From positions 1-32,173 of the forward strand of contig JANXMS010000320.1 in the NCBI GenBank assembly GCA_025354525.1: 32,173 bases of DNA, given 5' to 3'. Positions within the stretch are counted from its first letter, which is position 1. Every line of letters starts with the position of its first letter. The notes under the pieces were generated by a model. It was given only the letters and a program-made list of their open reading frames with translations. It made no database searches and had not been told where the DNA came from. Of this stretch, positions 14,845 through 23,818 are shown piece by piece. The translations under genes were made by a program, and so were the position numbers. Source of the DNA: Acidobacteriota bacterium (GTDB lineage: Bacteria > Acidobacteriota > Terriglobia > Bryobacterales > Bryobacteraceae).

Positions 14845-17013
14845 ATGAAACAAGTCTTACGCAAAGGGATAGCCGATATTATCGTGGGGGAGGTTCCGGA
14901 TCCGGTAACCACGCCACACCATGTTCTGGTATGCCCCATCTTCTCGCTGATCAGCGCCGGCACCGAAACAGCCAGCATTCACCAGGAAGGGATATTGAAA
15001 GAAGTGGCCGACAACCCGTCGCACATCCGCAAGGTGCTGGAGGTGGCCAAGATGATGGGTCCACTGGCGACGGCGCGGGAGGTGCGCGCGAAGTTCGGCG
15101 ACTACGCGGCGCTGGGCTATTCGGGGGCCGGGATCGTGGTGGAAAAGCACCCGACAGTGCGGGATATTGAAATTGGCGAGCGCGTGGCGTACGGGGGCGA
15201 AGGAACCGGACACGCCGAAACGATTATCACCGGCCGCAACTTGGTGGCGCGGATTCCGGAGGGCGTGGCGTTTGAACATGCCTGTTTCGCCACGCTGGGC
15301 AGCATTGCGATGAACGCCGTAAGGATTGCGCAGATCGGGCTGGGCGAGACGGTGGCGGTGATCGGGCTGGGCTTGGTGGGACAGTTGGCGGCGCAGTTGG
15401 CGCGGCTCCAGGGCGGGCGGGTAATTGGCATTGATCTTAAGGCCGACCGGGCGGAGCTGGCGCGCAAACTGGGTGCGCCCCATGCGGTAACCGCCGAAGC
15501 GCGCGAGGCGGTGGGCGGGCTGACGGCTGGCATTGGGGCCGATGTCGTGTTTGTGGCCGCGGCGTCGAAAAGTGACGCGCCGTGCCGGTTGGCTGTGGAG
15601 CTCTGCCGCGACCGAGGCCGGATTGTCGTCATTGGCGCCGTGGACATGCACTTCCCGTGGAACGACATGTATCTGAAAGAGATACAGCTTTACATGTCGC
15701 GCGCCTACGGGCCGGGCAGTTATGATGCGGCCTATGAACGGCGCGGCCAGGACTATCCGTTACCCTATGTGCGGTGGACGGAAAACCGCAATATGGAAGA
15801 GTTTCTGCGGCTGGTGGGGCGCGGCGATATCCAATTGCAGCCGCTCATCAGCCACGAATATACGCTCGACCAGGCACCTGCGGCGTATCAGACCATCATG
15901 GACCCGGCGCAGAACAGCTTGGCCGTGCTGCTGCGCTACGCGGCGGCGGAGAACCCCGACGCTGTAAAATTCGAACCCAAGCGCCGGATTCCGGTGCAGC
16001 CCAAGCCGATCGTAAAAGACGAGCTGCGGTTTGCGCTGATCGGCGCCGGCAATCTGGCGCGCTGGAGCCATATTCCCAATCTGCAAAAGCTGCCGGGAGT
16101 ACGGCTGCATGCGGTGCAATCGGGCGGCGGCGTGCGCGCAAAAAGCTATGGCGCGCGGTATGAAACCGACTACGCCACCACCGACTACGACGAAGTGTTG
16201 CGCGATCCGAACATTGATGCGGTGCTGATTACCAGCCGCAATCAGTATCACGCCGCGCAATCGATCGCGGCTCTGCGCGCCGGCAAGCACGTGTTCGTCG
16301 AGAAGCCCATGGCGATCACCGAGGAAGAATGCACGCAGGTGCTAGCCGCCGTCGAAGAGACAGGCGGGCAGATCACGGTGGGCTTCAACCGCCGCTTCGC
16401 CCCCTACTATCGCGCGGTGAAAGACCTGATGCGGGGACGTAGCGGCCCGGCCGTGATCAACTGCCGCGTCAACTCGCCAGGCATCTCGGGCGGCTACTGG
16501 ATGGCCGACCCGGCCATTGGCGGTGCCATCCTAGGGGAAGCCTGCCACTTTGCCGATCTGTTTTATTGGCTGCTGGATTCTGAGCCCGTCAGCGTGATGG
16601 CGTATTCTTTGCCGCGAGAGCAGAAGGATCCGGCCGGAGAGAACAATCTGGCCGCGACGCTGCAATTTGCTGATGGCTCCATTGCCACCCTGTCCTACTC
16701 AACGGTGGGTAGCAAAACCTCCGGCGGTGAGCGGCTGGAGGTGTTCGGTCAGGGATTTGGCGCCGTCACCGAGGATTTTAAGCGCCTCTCCCTTCGACAG
16801 AACATCCAGCGGAATTCGAGCAAGTTCTGGGGCGATAAGGGTTACAAGGAACAGATGGAATCGTTCGTCACCTGCATCCGGAAGGGCAAGCCGCAGGAGG
16901 TGACGGCGGTGGACGGTGCGCGGGCCACGCTCGTGTGCCGCAAGATGCTGGAGGCGGCACGTACCGGGTTGCCGCAGGCCGTCCGGTTAGACGAGCTCTC
17001 CGCGCATTCATGA
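14845..17013 (+). CDS. Bi-domain oxidoreductase: MDR dehydrogenase fused to Gfo/Idh/MocA
   Basis: A 722-residue fusion. Residues 1-365 form a medium-chain dehydrogenase with the SLISAGTETA block and a Rossmann motif AVIGLGLVGQLAAQLARLQG. The zinc ligands of classical alcohol dehydrogenases are not evident. Residues 390-722 form a Gfo/Idh/MocA domain with FALIGAGNLARWSHIPNL, the EKPMAI motif and GFNRRFAPYY. The fusion is a recognised type in EPS clusters and likely oxidises or epimerises a nucleotide sugar. It follows asnB by 12 bp, and its TGA overlaps the next ATG. Confidence 0.9.
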   Translation: MKQVLRKGIADIIVGEVPDPVTTPHHVLVCPIFSLISAGTETASIHQEGILKEVADNPSHIRKVLEVAKMMGPLATAREVRAKFGDYAALGYSGAGIVVEKHPTVRDIEIGERVAYGGEGTGHAETIITGRNLVARIPEGVAFEHACFATLGSIAMNAVRIAQIGLGETVAVIGLGLVGQLAAQLARLQGGRVIGIDLKADRAELARKLGAPHAVTAEAREAVGGLTAGIGADVVFVAAASKSDAPCRLAVELCRDRGRIVVIGAVDMHFPWNDMYLKEIQLYMSRAYGPGSYDAAYERRGQDYPLPYVRWTENRNMEEFLRLVGRGDIQLQPLISHEYTLDQAPAAYQTIMDPAQNSLAVLLRYAAAENPDAVKFEPKRRIPVQPKPIVKDELRFALIGAGNLARWSHIPNLQKLPGVRLHAVQSGGGVRAKSYGARYETDYATTDYDEVLRDPNIDAVLITSRNQYHAAQSIAALRAGKHVFVEKPMAITEEECTQVLAAVEETGGQITVGFNRRFAPYYRAVKDLMRGRSGPAVINCRVNSPGISGGYWMADPAIGGAILGEACHFADLFYWLLDSEPVSVMAYSLPREQKDPAGENNLAATLQFADGSIATLSYSTVGSKTSGGERLEVFGQGFGAVTEDFKRLSLRQNIQRNSSKFWGDKGYKEQMESFVTCIRKGKPQEVTAVDGARATLVCRKMLEAARTGLPQAVRLDELSAHS

Positions 17014-18086
17014 CCCGCCTGCCTATGAAAATTCTTCTGGTCGCGCCCAGCTTCGATATTCTGGGCGGGCAATCGATCCAGGCCAGCCGGATCCGGAAGG
17101 AAATGGAAAGCGTCGCGGATGTGGACATGCGTTTTTTGCCCATCAATCCGCGGCTCCCCGGTCCGCTGCAATGGTTGAAAAAGATTCGCTACGTGCGCAC
17201 GGCCGCCAACTTCACCCATTATTTCCTGCTGCTGTTGGGGGGGGCGGCGCGGGCCGACGTGCTGCACGTATTTTCGGCCTCCTACTGGTCCTACAACTTC
17301 TGGGCGCTACCCGCGATTCTGGTGGGCCGGGCGTTTGGCAAGAAGGTGATATTGAATTACCGGGACGGCCAGTGCGCCGACCATATGCGGAACTGGCCTT
17401 CGGCGCTGCCGGCCGTCCGGTTGGCGCACGCGGTGGTAACGCCGTCGGGGTTTCTGGTGGATGTGTTTGCGGAGTTCGGGATCGCAGCGCGCGAGATCCG
17501 CAATTTCATCGACGTCAGCCGGTTTCAGTGGCGCGACCGCGGGCCGCTGCGCCCGGTGTTCATGACCAACCGGATTTTGGAACCGCTCTATAACGTCCCC
17601 TGCATTTTGAGGGCGTTCCGGCGGATTCAGGACCGTTATCCGGAAGCCTCCCTGACGCTGGCCCACGATGGGCCGCTGCGGGATAGCCTGGAAGCTCTCA
17701 CTGCCGAGTTGAAGCTGAAAAATGTCCGATTCCTGGGGCGCGTGCCCCCGGCCGGAATTCCGCAGCTCTACGACGACGCGGAGATCTATCTGACGACGCC
17801 CAACATCGACTGCATGCCGGGTTCGCTGCTCGAGTGCATGGCCTCGGGGCTGCCCATTGTCGCCACCCATGCCGGAGGCATTCCTTATATCGTTCGCGAC
17901 GAAGAGACGGCGCTGCTGGTGCCGCTTGATGACGACGAGGCCGTGGCTGACCGCTGCTTCCGGCTGCTGAACGACCCGGAACTGGTGCGCGGGCTGGCCG
18001 CGCGCGGGCGCGAGGCGGTGGCCGGATATGCACCCGAACGCAGCCGCGACCAGTGGGTGGCGCTCTACCGGGAGCTGCTGCGGTGA
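17010..18086 (+). CDS. GT4-family glycosyltransferase
   Basis: The track start at 16935 would overlap the oxidoreductase by 79 bp. The ATG at 17010 forms an ATGA overlap with its stop and gives 358 residues starting MTRLPMKILLV; an ATG at 17025 is also possible. GT-B features: LVAPSFDILGGQSIQASRI at the N-terminus and MPGSLLECMASGLPIVATH in the donor domain. The first acidic residue of E-x7-E is Asp here (DCMPGSLLE). The gene contains an uninterrupted run of eight G at 17237-17244, a potential slippage site. It is coupled to the heparinase gene by a GTGA overlap. Confidence 0.88.
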   Translation: MTRLPMKILLVAPSFDILGGQSIQASRIRKEMESVADVDMRFLPINPRLPGPLQWLKKIRYVRTAANFTHYFLLLLGGAARADVLHVFSASYWSYNFWALPAILVGRAFGKKVILNYRDGQCADHMRNWPSALPAVRLAHAVVTPSGFLVDVFAEFGIAAREIRNFIDVSRFQWRDRGPLRPVFMTNRILEPLYNVPCILRAFRRIQDRYPEASLTLAHDGPLRDSLEALTAELKLKNVRFLGRVPPAGIPQLYDDAEIYLTTPNIDCMPGSLLECMASGLPIVATHAGGIPYIVRDEETALLVPLDDDEAVADRCFRLLNDPELVRGLAARGREAVAGYAPERSRDQWVALYRELLR

Positions 18087-19909
18087 ACGTAAATAAGCTG
18101 CTCCGCGTTGCGAAAAACCCGCGCGAGGCCGTCGACCGGCTGGCGCAGGAAGCAGCCAACCTGCGGCTGTGGCTGCTTCCCCCTCAGTTGGACGCTAGCA
18201 TCGGTTTCGATACCAGCGGGCTACCCCATCCGGCCATTTTGCAACTCCGTATGCGAGGCACCCCGGAAGCCGCCGAAATTGCCCGGCTGGCGGCGGTCAT
18301 CCGTTCGCGGCAGCTTCCGCTGCTGGGCATTACGATCAACACCGGGACGGAGACGCATTGGCGGCGTGATTATGTATCCGGTCGGGAGACGCCGCCGGAC
18401 TACTTCCGGCTGATTCCCTATCTGGATTTCAAGCGGGCCGGGGATCATAAAGTGATCTGGGAGTTAAACCGGCATCAGCATCTGCTGCTGTTGGCGCAGG
18501 ACGTACTGCTGCACGACGATGCGGCTTCGCTGGCGATGCTCGAACGGGAGCTGAGAGGCTGGTTAGAGCAGAATTCCTATCAGTGCGGCATCAATTGGGC
18601 GAGTGCGCTGGAGGTGGCCTTCCGGGCGCTGTCCTGGATGTGGATTGCGCATCTGGTGGGCGGGCGGATGGCGGCGGCGTTGCGGCGGGAGTTTCTCGAA
18701 AGTCTTTACCGCCACGGCCACCATCTGGCACATAACCTATCCTTTTACTTCTCTCCGAACACGCATTTATTAGGGGAGGCCGTGGCGCTGCACGCCCTGG
18801 GCGTAGTGTTCCCGGACTGGCCGGACGCCGCTCTCTGGCGCGAGTTGGGACATAAAACCGTGGCCGCGCAGTGGGATCGGCAGATTCGTGCCGATGGCAG
18901 CCATTTTGAACAGAGCAGTTACTACCATGTCTATACGTTGGACATGTTTTTGTTCCATGCGCACTTGGCCGGATGCGCCAGGGAGTGGGCCGAACCGTTG
19001 GGTCGGATGTGCCGGTTTCTTGACGCGCTGCTGGGGCCGGAGCGGCTGTTGCCGCTGCTGGGCGATGACGATGGCGGCCGGTTTTTTCATCCTTTCGGCA
19101 ATCACCTCACTTATGGCCGGGCCACGCTGGCCACAGCGGCCTGTCTGGTGCCGGGGCCGGACTGGAACCACGCGCCAGAGGACCGTCAATTCGTCGCCAA
19201 CTGGTGGCTGGACGAGCTGCCGACAGCGCTTGCGGGAACCGTGAGGCAGTCCTCCCGCCGCTTCGAGAACAGCGGCCTGTTGATTCTGGCCGACGGTGGA
19301 ACGCAGATTGTTTTTGACACCGGCAATCTGGGCAGCGGCGCGGGCGGCCATAGCCATTCCGACGCATTGAGCTTGATCATACGGTCGGGCGGTGAAGAGA
19401 TTTTGGTGGATGCCGGAACCTATACCTATGTCGCCGACCCGGCCACCCGGGACGCCTTCCGAGGTTCTGCCGGACACAACACCGCGCGGATGGGTGGCCA
19501 GGATCAGGCCGAACCGGCCGGGCCGTTTGCTTGGCGAGGACGGCCGGAAACGGCTTGTACTCTTTGGGAGCCGGGGCCGAAAGCAGACCGTGCCGCTGGC
19601 GTTTGCCGCTACGCCGGCTATGAGCACACGCGCGAAATTGTCTTCGAAAAAGCGGAAGCGAGGCTGCTGGTAATCGACCATTTCATTGGCCCTCCGGGCG
19701 AAAACAGCGTGGAACTGTTCTGGCATTTGGCCGGAACGAACCAACGCGATCGTCTGGAGTTGCCGGACACGGAAGCGGCACTCGAAGAGCAGCAGGGGTG
19801 GCGGTCGCTCGCCCTCGGGCACCGCGAACCAGCCCCCGTGGTGATGCTTACCTACCGGGGTCCACTGCCGTGGAGCTACCGCTGGCAGGTGCGGTTGTCT
19901 TCTCATTAA
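18083..19909 (+). CDS. Heparinase II/III-family protein
   Basis: About 608 residues from the GTG at 18083, which overlaps the upstream TGA as GTGA; the track start is too early. Residues about 90-330 form an alpha/alpha-toroid with NLSFYFSPNTHLLGEAVALH. Residues about 365-600 form the beta-sandwich Hepar_II_III domain with GGHSHSDALS (about 426) and GHNTARMGGQDQAEP. Such proteins cleave uronic-acid polymers by elimination. No signal peptide is visible, so a cytoplasmic role, unusual for a lyase, has to be considered. Its last codons lie inside a 38-bp repeat shared with the convergent ligase gene. It is the last gene of the plus-strand operon. Confidence 0.88.
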   Translation: MNVNKLLRVAKNPREAVDRLAQEAANLRLWLLPPQLDASIGFDTSGLPHPAILQLRMRGTPEAAEIARLAAVIRSRQLPLLGITINTGTETHWRRDYVSGRETPPDYFRLIPYLDFKRAGDHKVIWELNRHQHLLLLAQDVLLHDDAASLAMLERELRGWLEQNSYQCGINWASALEVAFRALSWMWIAHLVGGRMAAALRREFLESLYRHGHHLAHNLSFYFSPNTHLLGEAVALHALGVVFPDWPDAALWRELGHKTVAAQWDRQIRADGSHFEQSSYYHVYTLDMFLFHAHLAGCAREWAEPLGRMCRFLDALLGPERLLPLLGDDDGGRFFHPFGNHLTYGRATLATAACLVPGPDWNHAPEDRQFVANWWLDELPTALAGTVRQSSRRFENSGLLILADGGTQIVFDTGNLGSGAGGHSHSDALSLIIRSGGEEILVDAGTYTYVADPATRDAFRGSAGHNTARMGGQDQAEPAGPFAWRGRPETACTLWEPGPKADRAAGVCRYAGYEHTREIVFEKAEARLLVIDHFIGPPGENSVELFWHLAGTNQRDRLELPDTEAALEEQQGWRSLALGHREPAPVVMLTYRGPLPWSYRWQVRLSSH

Positions 19910-19930
19910 TCACCTGCAGGAGTTTGCCGC
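19893..19930 (+). repeat. 38-bp direct repeat, copy 1
   Basis: The sequence beginning GGTTGTCTTCTCATTAATCA and ending AGTTTGCCGC is identical to copy 2 at 19965-20002. It contains the last codons and the TAA of the heparinase-family gene. Confidence 0.95.
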
Positions 19931-19958
19931 ACGCTAGACGGAGACGTGACGGTTCAAG

Positions 19959-21272
19959 TTAAAAGGTTGTCTTCTCATTAATCACCTGCAGGAGTTTGCC
20001 GCGGCTCGTGAGCGGAATCCGGTCCACCCAGGCCATATCGTAGACGACCCCTTCGAGCAGATGCCCGAGCGCTTGGCGAATCTCCTGCTCCCGTGCGGCG
20101 CTGAACCCGTCGCCGCGAAAATGAAGCTGCAGCGTGTCATTGGCCCGCAGCGTGACCTGAAACTGTTGGATCTCCGGAAACTCCTTGAAAAGGTGGTTCC
20201 AGAAGATGTTATTGATGCGGCGGCCGTTGGGCAGGTCGAGCAGTCCGGCCAACCGGCCGTCAATCTGCGCCAGATCTTTTATTCCCGCCTCATCAGTACC
20301 GTTGCCGTCCACGGTAGCCACATCCTCAATCTGATAACGCAGGAAAGGCGTCCCGCGGCACACCGTGCTGGTGACCAGAATCCGCCCGGTTTGCGCCGGT
20401 CGGCCGGCTTCATCCACTACTTCAACGTGATACCAGGGCCGGGCCACGGTCAACGGTGCCCCATCCTGAAACTGACAGGCAATGGCACCCATTTCGCGGC
20501 TGCCGTAGCGATTCAGGATTGGCACGCCGAAGGCTTGGCGGAACAGTTCGCTCTGCGCAGCGGTCAGGATTTCACCGCCGTTCCAGGCAACGGCCACGCC
20601 GCCCGGAGGAACCGGAAGACCCGCGGCGAGAGTCAGCCGCGCCACCTCGGCCAGCATGGAAGTGAAACCGTACATGGCAACCGGTCCATGGGCACGGATG
20701 GCGTCCACGACGCGCTCGGCGGTGTGCGCCGTCAGGTGATAGCCATCGAGCAGCACCTGGCGGGTGAGCGCGTAATGCATGCGGGTTTTCCACGGGACAT
20801 CGCGGCCAATGTCCCGTTCCGAACCCCAGACAATCACCGTCGCCATGCCGGGTCGCCAACCCATGCGGCGCGCGGTCCAATCGCCCAATGCATTGCTCGA
20901 TTGCATCATCGCCCGGTCGTGGAAGAAACGGGTGGGTTCGCCCGTCGAGCCGCCTGTAGAATCCACGCGTCCATCGAGCCCGAAGCGCGGACCGAGAGAT
21001 TCGGCTGGAAAGCGTTCGCGAAGCATGGCCTTAGTGACCACCGGCAGTGTGGGCCAAAGGTCCCAGAGCACCTCGGGGTCCGTAATGCGGGCGGCCTCTC
21101 TCCATTCCGGCAGCGCGTCGGCGCGTGCGCCGAAATATTGGATTTGGGCCATAAGCCGGGCGGCCATCAAACGGCGCGTTATCGCCGCGTCGAGTTCGTC
21201 CGATGGGCGGGCATTCCGCCGGAGAAAGCGTTGCCGCCAGAGTTGGCTCAGCCAGACGGGCGCAATGGTCAT
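19959..21272 (-). CDS. AMP-dependent ligase, phenylacetate-CoA ligase/CapK-like
   Basis: A 437-residue member of the adenylate-forming PaaK/CapK group. It has the phosphate-binding loop DSTGGSTGEPTRFF (about residue 108), the NRYGSREMGAIA adenine-site block (about 240), and the C-terminal lysine in TSRGKLLQV. It should activate a carboxylic acid as an acyl-AMP, perhaps for acylating a sugar; acyl and acceptor are unknown. Its ATG overlaps the stop of the DUF362 gene by 4 bp. It is the last gene of the minus-strand operon. A longer antisense ORF over it has no protein motifs. Confidence 0.88.
   Translation of the reverse strand: MTIAPVWLSQLWRQRFLRRNARPSDELDAAITRRLMAARLMAQIQYFGARADALPEWREAARITDPEVLWDLWPTLPVVTKAMLRERFPAESLGPRFGLDGRVDSTGGSTGEPTRFFHDRAMMQSSNALGDWTARRMGWRPGMATVIVWGSERDIGRDVPWKTRMHYALTRQVLLDGYHLTAHTAERVVDAIRAHGPVAMYGFTSMLAEVARLTLAAGLPVPPGGVAVAWNGGEILTAAQSELFRQAFGVPILNRYGSREMGAIACQFQDGAPLTVARPWYHVEVVDEAGRPAQTGRILVTSTVCRGTPFLRYQIEDVATVDGNGTDEAGIKDLAQIDGRLAGLLDLPNGRRINNIFWNHLFKEFPEIQQFQVTLRANDTLQLHFRGDGFSAAREQEIRQALGHLLEGVVYDMAWVDRIPLTSRGKLLQVINEKTTF
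19965..20002 (+). repeat. 38-bp direct repeat, copy 2
   Basis: Identical to copy 1 and separated from it by 34 bp. On the minus strand it encodes the conserved end of the AMP ligase (GKLLQVINEKTT). Confidence 0.95.
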
Positions 21273-22633
21273 CCGGCCTCAACATGGCCGCGCCAGCCCT
21301 TGCTGGCCCGGAAGTGCTCGCCGTTCGGCGGCACGATATCCGCAGCCGGGCGAATACCGATTGCGGTAGCCACCTGGATATCCGCCGCTTGAAAATCGGT
21401 CAACGGCCAGCGGAACGCGCTGAAGGCTTCCCGTACAATCGGCAGCCGTTGCGGGTCCCAACCCATGGCGAGCGTATTCACCCATTCGGCCGCGACCGGG
21501 TTCAGCGCCCCGGTTAAGAAGCCGCTCGGCACCGGATCAGGCCGCAGAGGCCCCTCGCCATGGCCACCGATAATGGCGTCGGTAATATGAATCGTACGGC
21601 GCTGCGGGGTATCGGCCAGCGACCCGTCCAGGCAGCCATACCGCAGCACCCGGTTCAGGTCCAGGCAGGTGCGCCAGACGGTCTGGTTGCCGTGCCAAGC
21701 GCCTTCCACCATGCCCTCACTTCCAAACAAGCGCGCCGCCCGCAGCGACTGGTGTGCAGCCCAGTAGAGCGCCGTTTGCCTAGGTCCACCCGAGGAGCGG
21801 TTGGCTGCGTCATAGAGATTTTCCGCACAATTCTGCCAGAACGAATACCCGGAGTAGCAATCGCCGCCCTGAGCCGAACCACCCTTGCGGTGGTGGGGGA
21901 GAAATTCTTTGTTGCCGTTGATACCGATCAGGTTTTTGAGCGCTCCGGTAACGCCCGCCTTCATATGGCTTTTGAGTTTGGGCATGTTGATCACTACGTC
22001 GGTGTCGATGATCTCGCGGGCGATCAGATAACAGTGTCGGCCGGGAGCGTGCACCCGCGTCAGCAGGTCGGGGTTATACATCGTCACGCGTAGCGAACCA
22101 GAGTCGGTCGGCAGCGACTCAATGAGACTATCGGCTCCGAGATCGAATAGAACGAAATTCTCCTCGCCCCGGACTCCTTCCTGCCGCCGGGAGGAGTGGC
22201 CGTCGCGCTGCAGCAGCGTGCGCCGGAAATCGGCGATCTGGACGACGCCCTGGCCCTGCTCAATCAAGGTGTCGAGCCCGGATTGGGCGCGTAATTTGGC
22301 GAAATCGCAGCCTTGTAAAGGCGCATCGCCGATCACCACCCGCGACGGGCTGGCGCGCAGGACGTACGTGAGCACCGCGGCAATCAGCGTGCGATGCGTG
22401 ATCAGACAGTCCATGCCGCCGCCGGGCAATTCATTCTCATGCAGTACCCAGTTCGGCTTGATCACCACACGGGCACCCGCCGGGATCAACTCCGCCAACG
22501 GGTTCCATGCGGCCGTTCCCTGCCGGTCCGGATCGAGTCCCCAACAGCGAAACAGTTCCGCGACCGCCCGCGCCATCTCCGCCTCTCCATAGTGGGGAGC
22601 CGCGGTGGCCAGCGCAACAAGGGATTCGTTCAT
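21269..22633 (-). CDS. DUF362-domain protein
   Basis: A 454-residue protein with the DUF362 pattern: VVIKPNWVLHE (about residue 55), VVIGDAPLQGCDF (about 98) and the hallmark DVVINMPKLKSHMKAGVTGALKN split by short gaps (about 210-235). The [4Fe-4S] cysteine clusters of ferredoxin-fused DUF362 proteins are not seen. The biochemical role of the family is unsettled. It is translationally coupled to the AMP ligase (ATGA), so the two may act on the same carboxylate. A 48-bp gap with an AGAAGAAG-type ribosome site separates it from the membrane GT2 upstream. Confidence 0.85.
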   Translation of the reverse strand: MNESLVALATAAPHYGEAEMARAVAELFRCWGLDPDRQGTAAWNPLAELIPAGARVVIKPNWVLHENELPGGGMDCLITHRTLIAAVLTYVLRASPSRVVIGDAPLQGCDFAKLRAQSGLDTLIEQGQGVVQIADFRRTLLQRDGHSSRRQEGVRGEENFVLFDLGADSLIESLPTDSGSLRVTMYNPDLLTRVHAPGRHCYLIAREIIDTDVVINMPKLKSHMKAGVTGALKNLIGINGNKEFLPHHRKGGSAQGGDCYSGYSFWQNCAENLYDAANRSSGGPRQTALYWAAHQSLRAARLFGSEGMVEGAWHGNQTVWRTCLDLNRVLRYGCLDGSLADTPQRRTIHITDAIIGGHGEGPLRPDPVPSGFLTGALNPVAAEWVNTLAMGWDPQRLPIVREAFSAFRWPLTDFQAADIQVATAIGIRPAADIVPPNGEHFRASKGWRGHVEAG

Positions 22634-22681
22634 AATTCTTTTGTTCTTCTTCTATTATCGGAACTTGCCAGGTTTTCCGTA

Positions 22682-23818
22682 CTAGGTGGGCGTCGATCCG
22701 GTGACCTTCCACAAGCTACGCGCCGGCACGAAGAACACCTTCAGACCGCGCACCGCCGCCACCATCATCGACAAAAATGTACGCGCCAGCGAGCTGACCC
22801 GTTTCAATGGAAACCCGTTCGGCAGCCAGGGATCGGCCAGCGCCAGCGCGTAGCCGCCCAACTGCAGGCCCGCCAGCCAGAGCCGCGCCGGACCCTCCAG
22901 CGCCAGAGCCGAGCCCAGCATCACCGCCAGCAGAAACGGCAGCAGCAGCCGGCCAAACTTGTAGCTCATGAAATGGACCCACATACGGTTGCCCCACCCC
23001 AGCAGCCACGGATAACGAACCAACAGCTGATAGTTCCCGGCCAGCGTGCGAACCTTCCGGTTCATCTCGGTTTCGAGTGACGTGGGATAGTCCCAGGCCA
23101 CGGCCCGCAGATCGACCACCAGCCGGTAGCCACGCCGGAAAGCAGCGAGCGGCAGATACATGTCATCAAGGAGAGTGTCGGCCGGTACGGTTACGGCTAG
23201 CTCACGGCGCAGCGCGTAGAAGGGACCGGTGGCGCCGAACATCGAATCAATGGCGCTTAGCGAATCCCGAATCCAGGTTTCAAACCGCCAATAAAGGCCG
23301 ATATCTGCCTCTTCCTTCGTCTCTCCCCGCCGAATTTTCAACTGGCCGCTCGCCGCGCCTACCGCCGGGTCGGCAAAGTTGGCCATCAGCTGCTTTAGGC
23401 CATTGGGTTCAATCACCTGCCGGGCATCGGTCAAGAGTAGAATCTCTCCCGTGGCCACAGCGATCCCGGCGTTCAGCCCGGCGCACTTGCCGCCGCGCGG
23501 CAGTTCCAGCAGGCGGACGCCGGACGCGGCAAACGCCCGGGCAATTTCCGCGGTCCGATCCGTTGATCCGTCGGAAATCACGATAATTTCGAGCTTCTCC
23601 CGCGGATAGTCGAGAGCGAGCAGGCTGGCCAGTTTATCCTGTAAAAACCGCTCGCCGTTATAGACCGGAATTACGGCTGAGACGGTGGGCGTATAGCCGT
23701 CACGACGCGCTATGGGCCGCGCCGCCATCCGCTTCCAGATCCACAGCAACGCGGGATATCCCGCCAGTACATAGGCTGCCATCGTAGCGGAGACCAGAAA
23801 AATGGTCCAGGCGATCAT
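22682..23818 (-). CDS. Membrane-bound GT2 glycosyltransferase
   Basis: The ATG at 23818 overlaps the upstream TGA as ATGA and gives 378 residues; the track start is a GTG six bases earlier. One N-terminal membrane helix (IAWTIFLVSATMAAYVLAGY) precedes a GT-A domain with VSAVIPVYNGERFL, VISDGSTDRTAEIA, LLLTDARQV and LLDDMYLPLAAFRRGY. NRKVRTLAGNYQLL stands where processive enzymes carry QxxRW. Two to three hydrophobic helices follow (about 270-340). The layout resembles NodC- or cellulose-synthase-like transferases, but the missing QxxRW argues for caution about processivity. Confidence 0.88.
   Translation of the reverse strand: MIAWTIFLVSATMAAYVLAGYPALLWIWKRMAARPIARRDGYTPTVSAVIPVYNGERFLQDKLASLLALDYPREKLEIIVISDGSTDRTAEIARAFAASGVRLLELPRGGKCAGLNAGIAVATGEILLLTDARQVIEPNGLKQLMANFADPAVGAASGQLKIRRGETKEEADIGLYWRFETWIRDSLSAIDSMFGATGPFYALRRELAVTVPADTLLDDMYLPLAAFRRGYRLVVDLRAVAWDYPTSLETEMNRKVRTLAGNYQLLVRYPWLLGWGNRMWVHFMSYKFGRLLLPFLLAVMLGSALALEGPARLWLAGLQLGGYALALADPWLPNGFPLKRVSSLARTFLSMMVAAVRGLKVFFVPARSLWKVTGSTPT

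Noticed and set aside
14857-15651. 264-codon minus-strand ORF
   Set aside because: Antisense to the oxidoreductase Rossmann domain; His/Arg/Gln-rich shadow.
18770-19906. 378-codon minus-strand ORF
   Set aside because: Antisense shadow of the heparinase II/III gene; no recognisable motif and Arg/Gln/Pro-rich composition.
20061-21392. 443-codon plus-strand ORF, longer than the gene it covers
   Set aside because: It is the antisense of the AMP ligase, whose minus-strand frame has all expected family motifs. The plus frame is rich in Arg, Gln and His, with no motif, a common shadow in GC-rich DNA.
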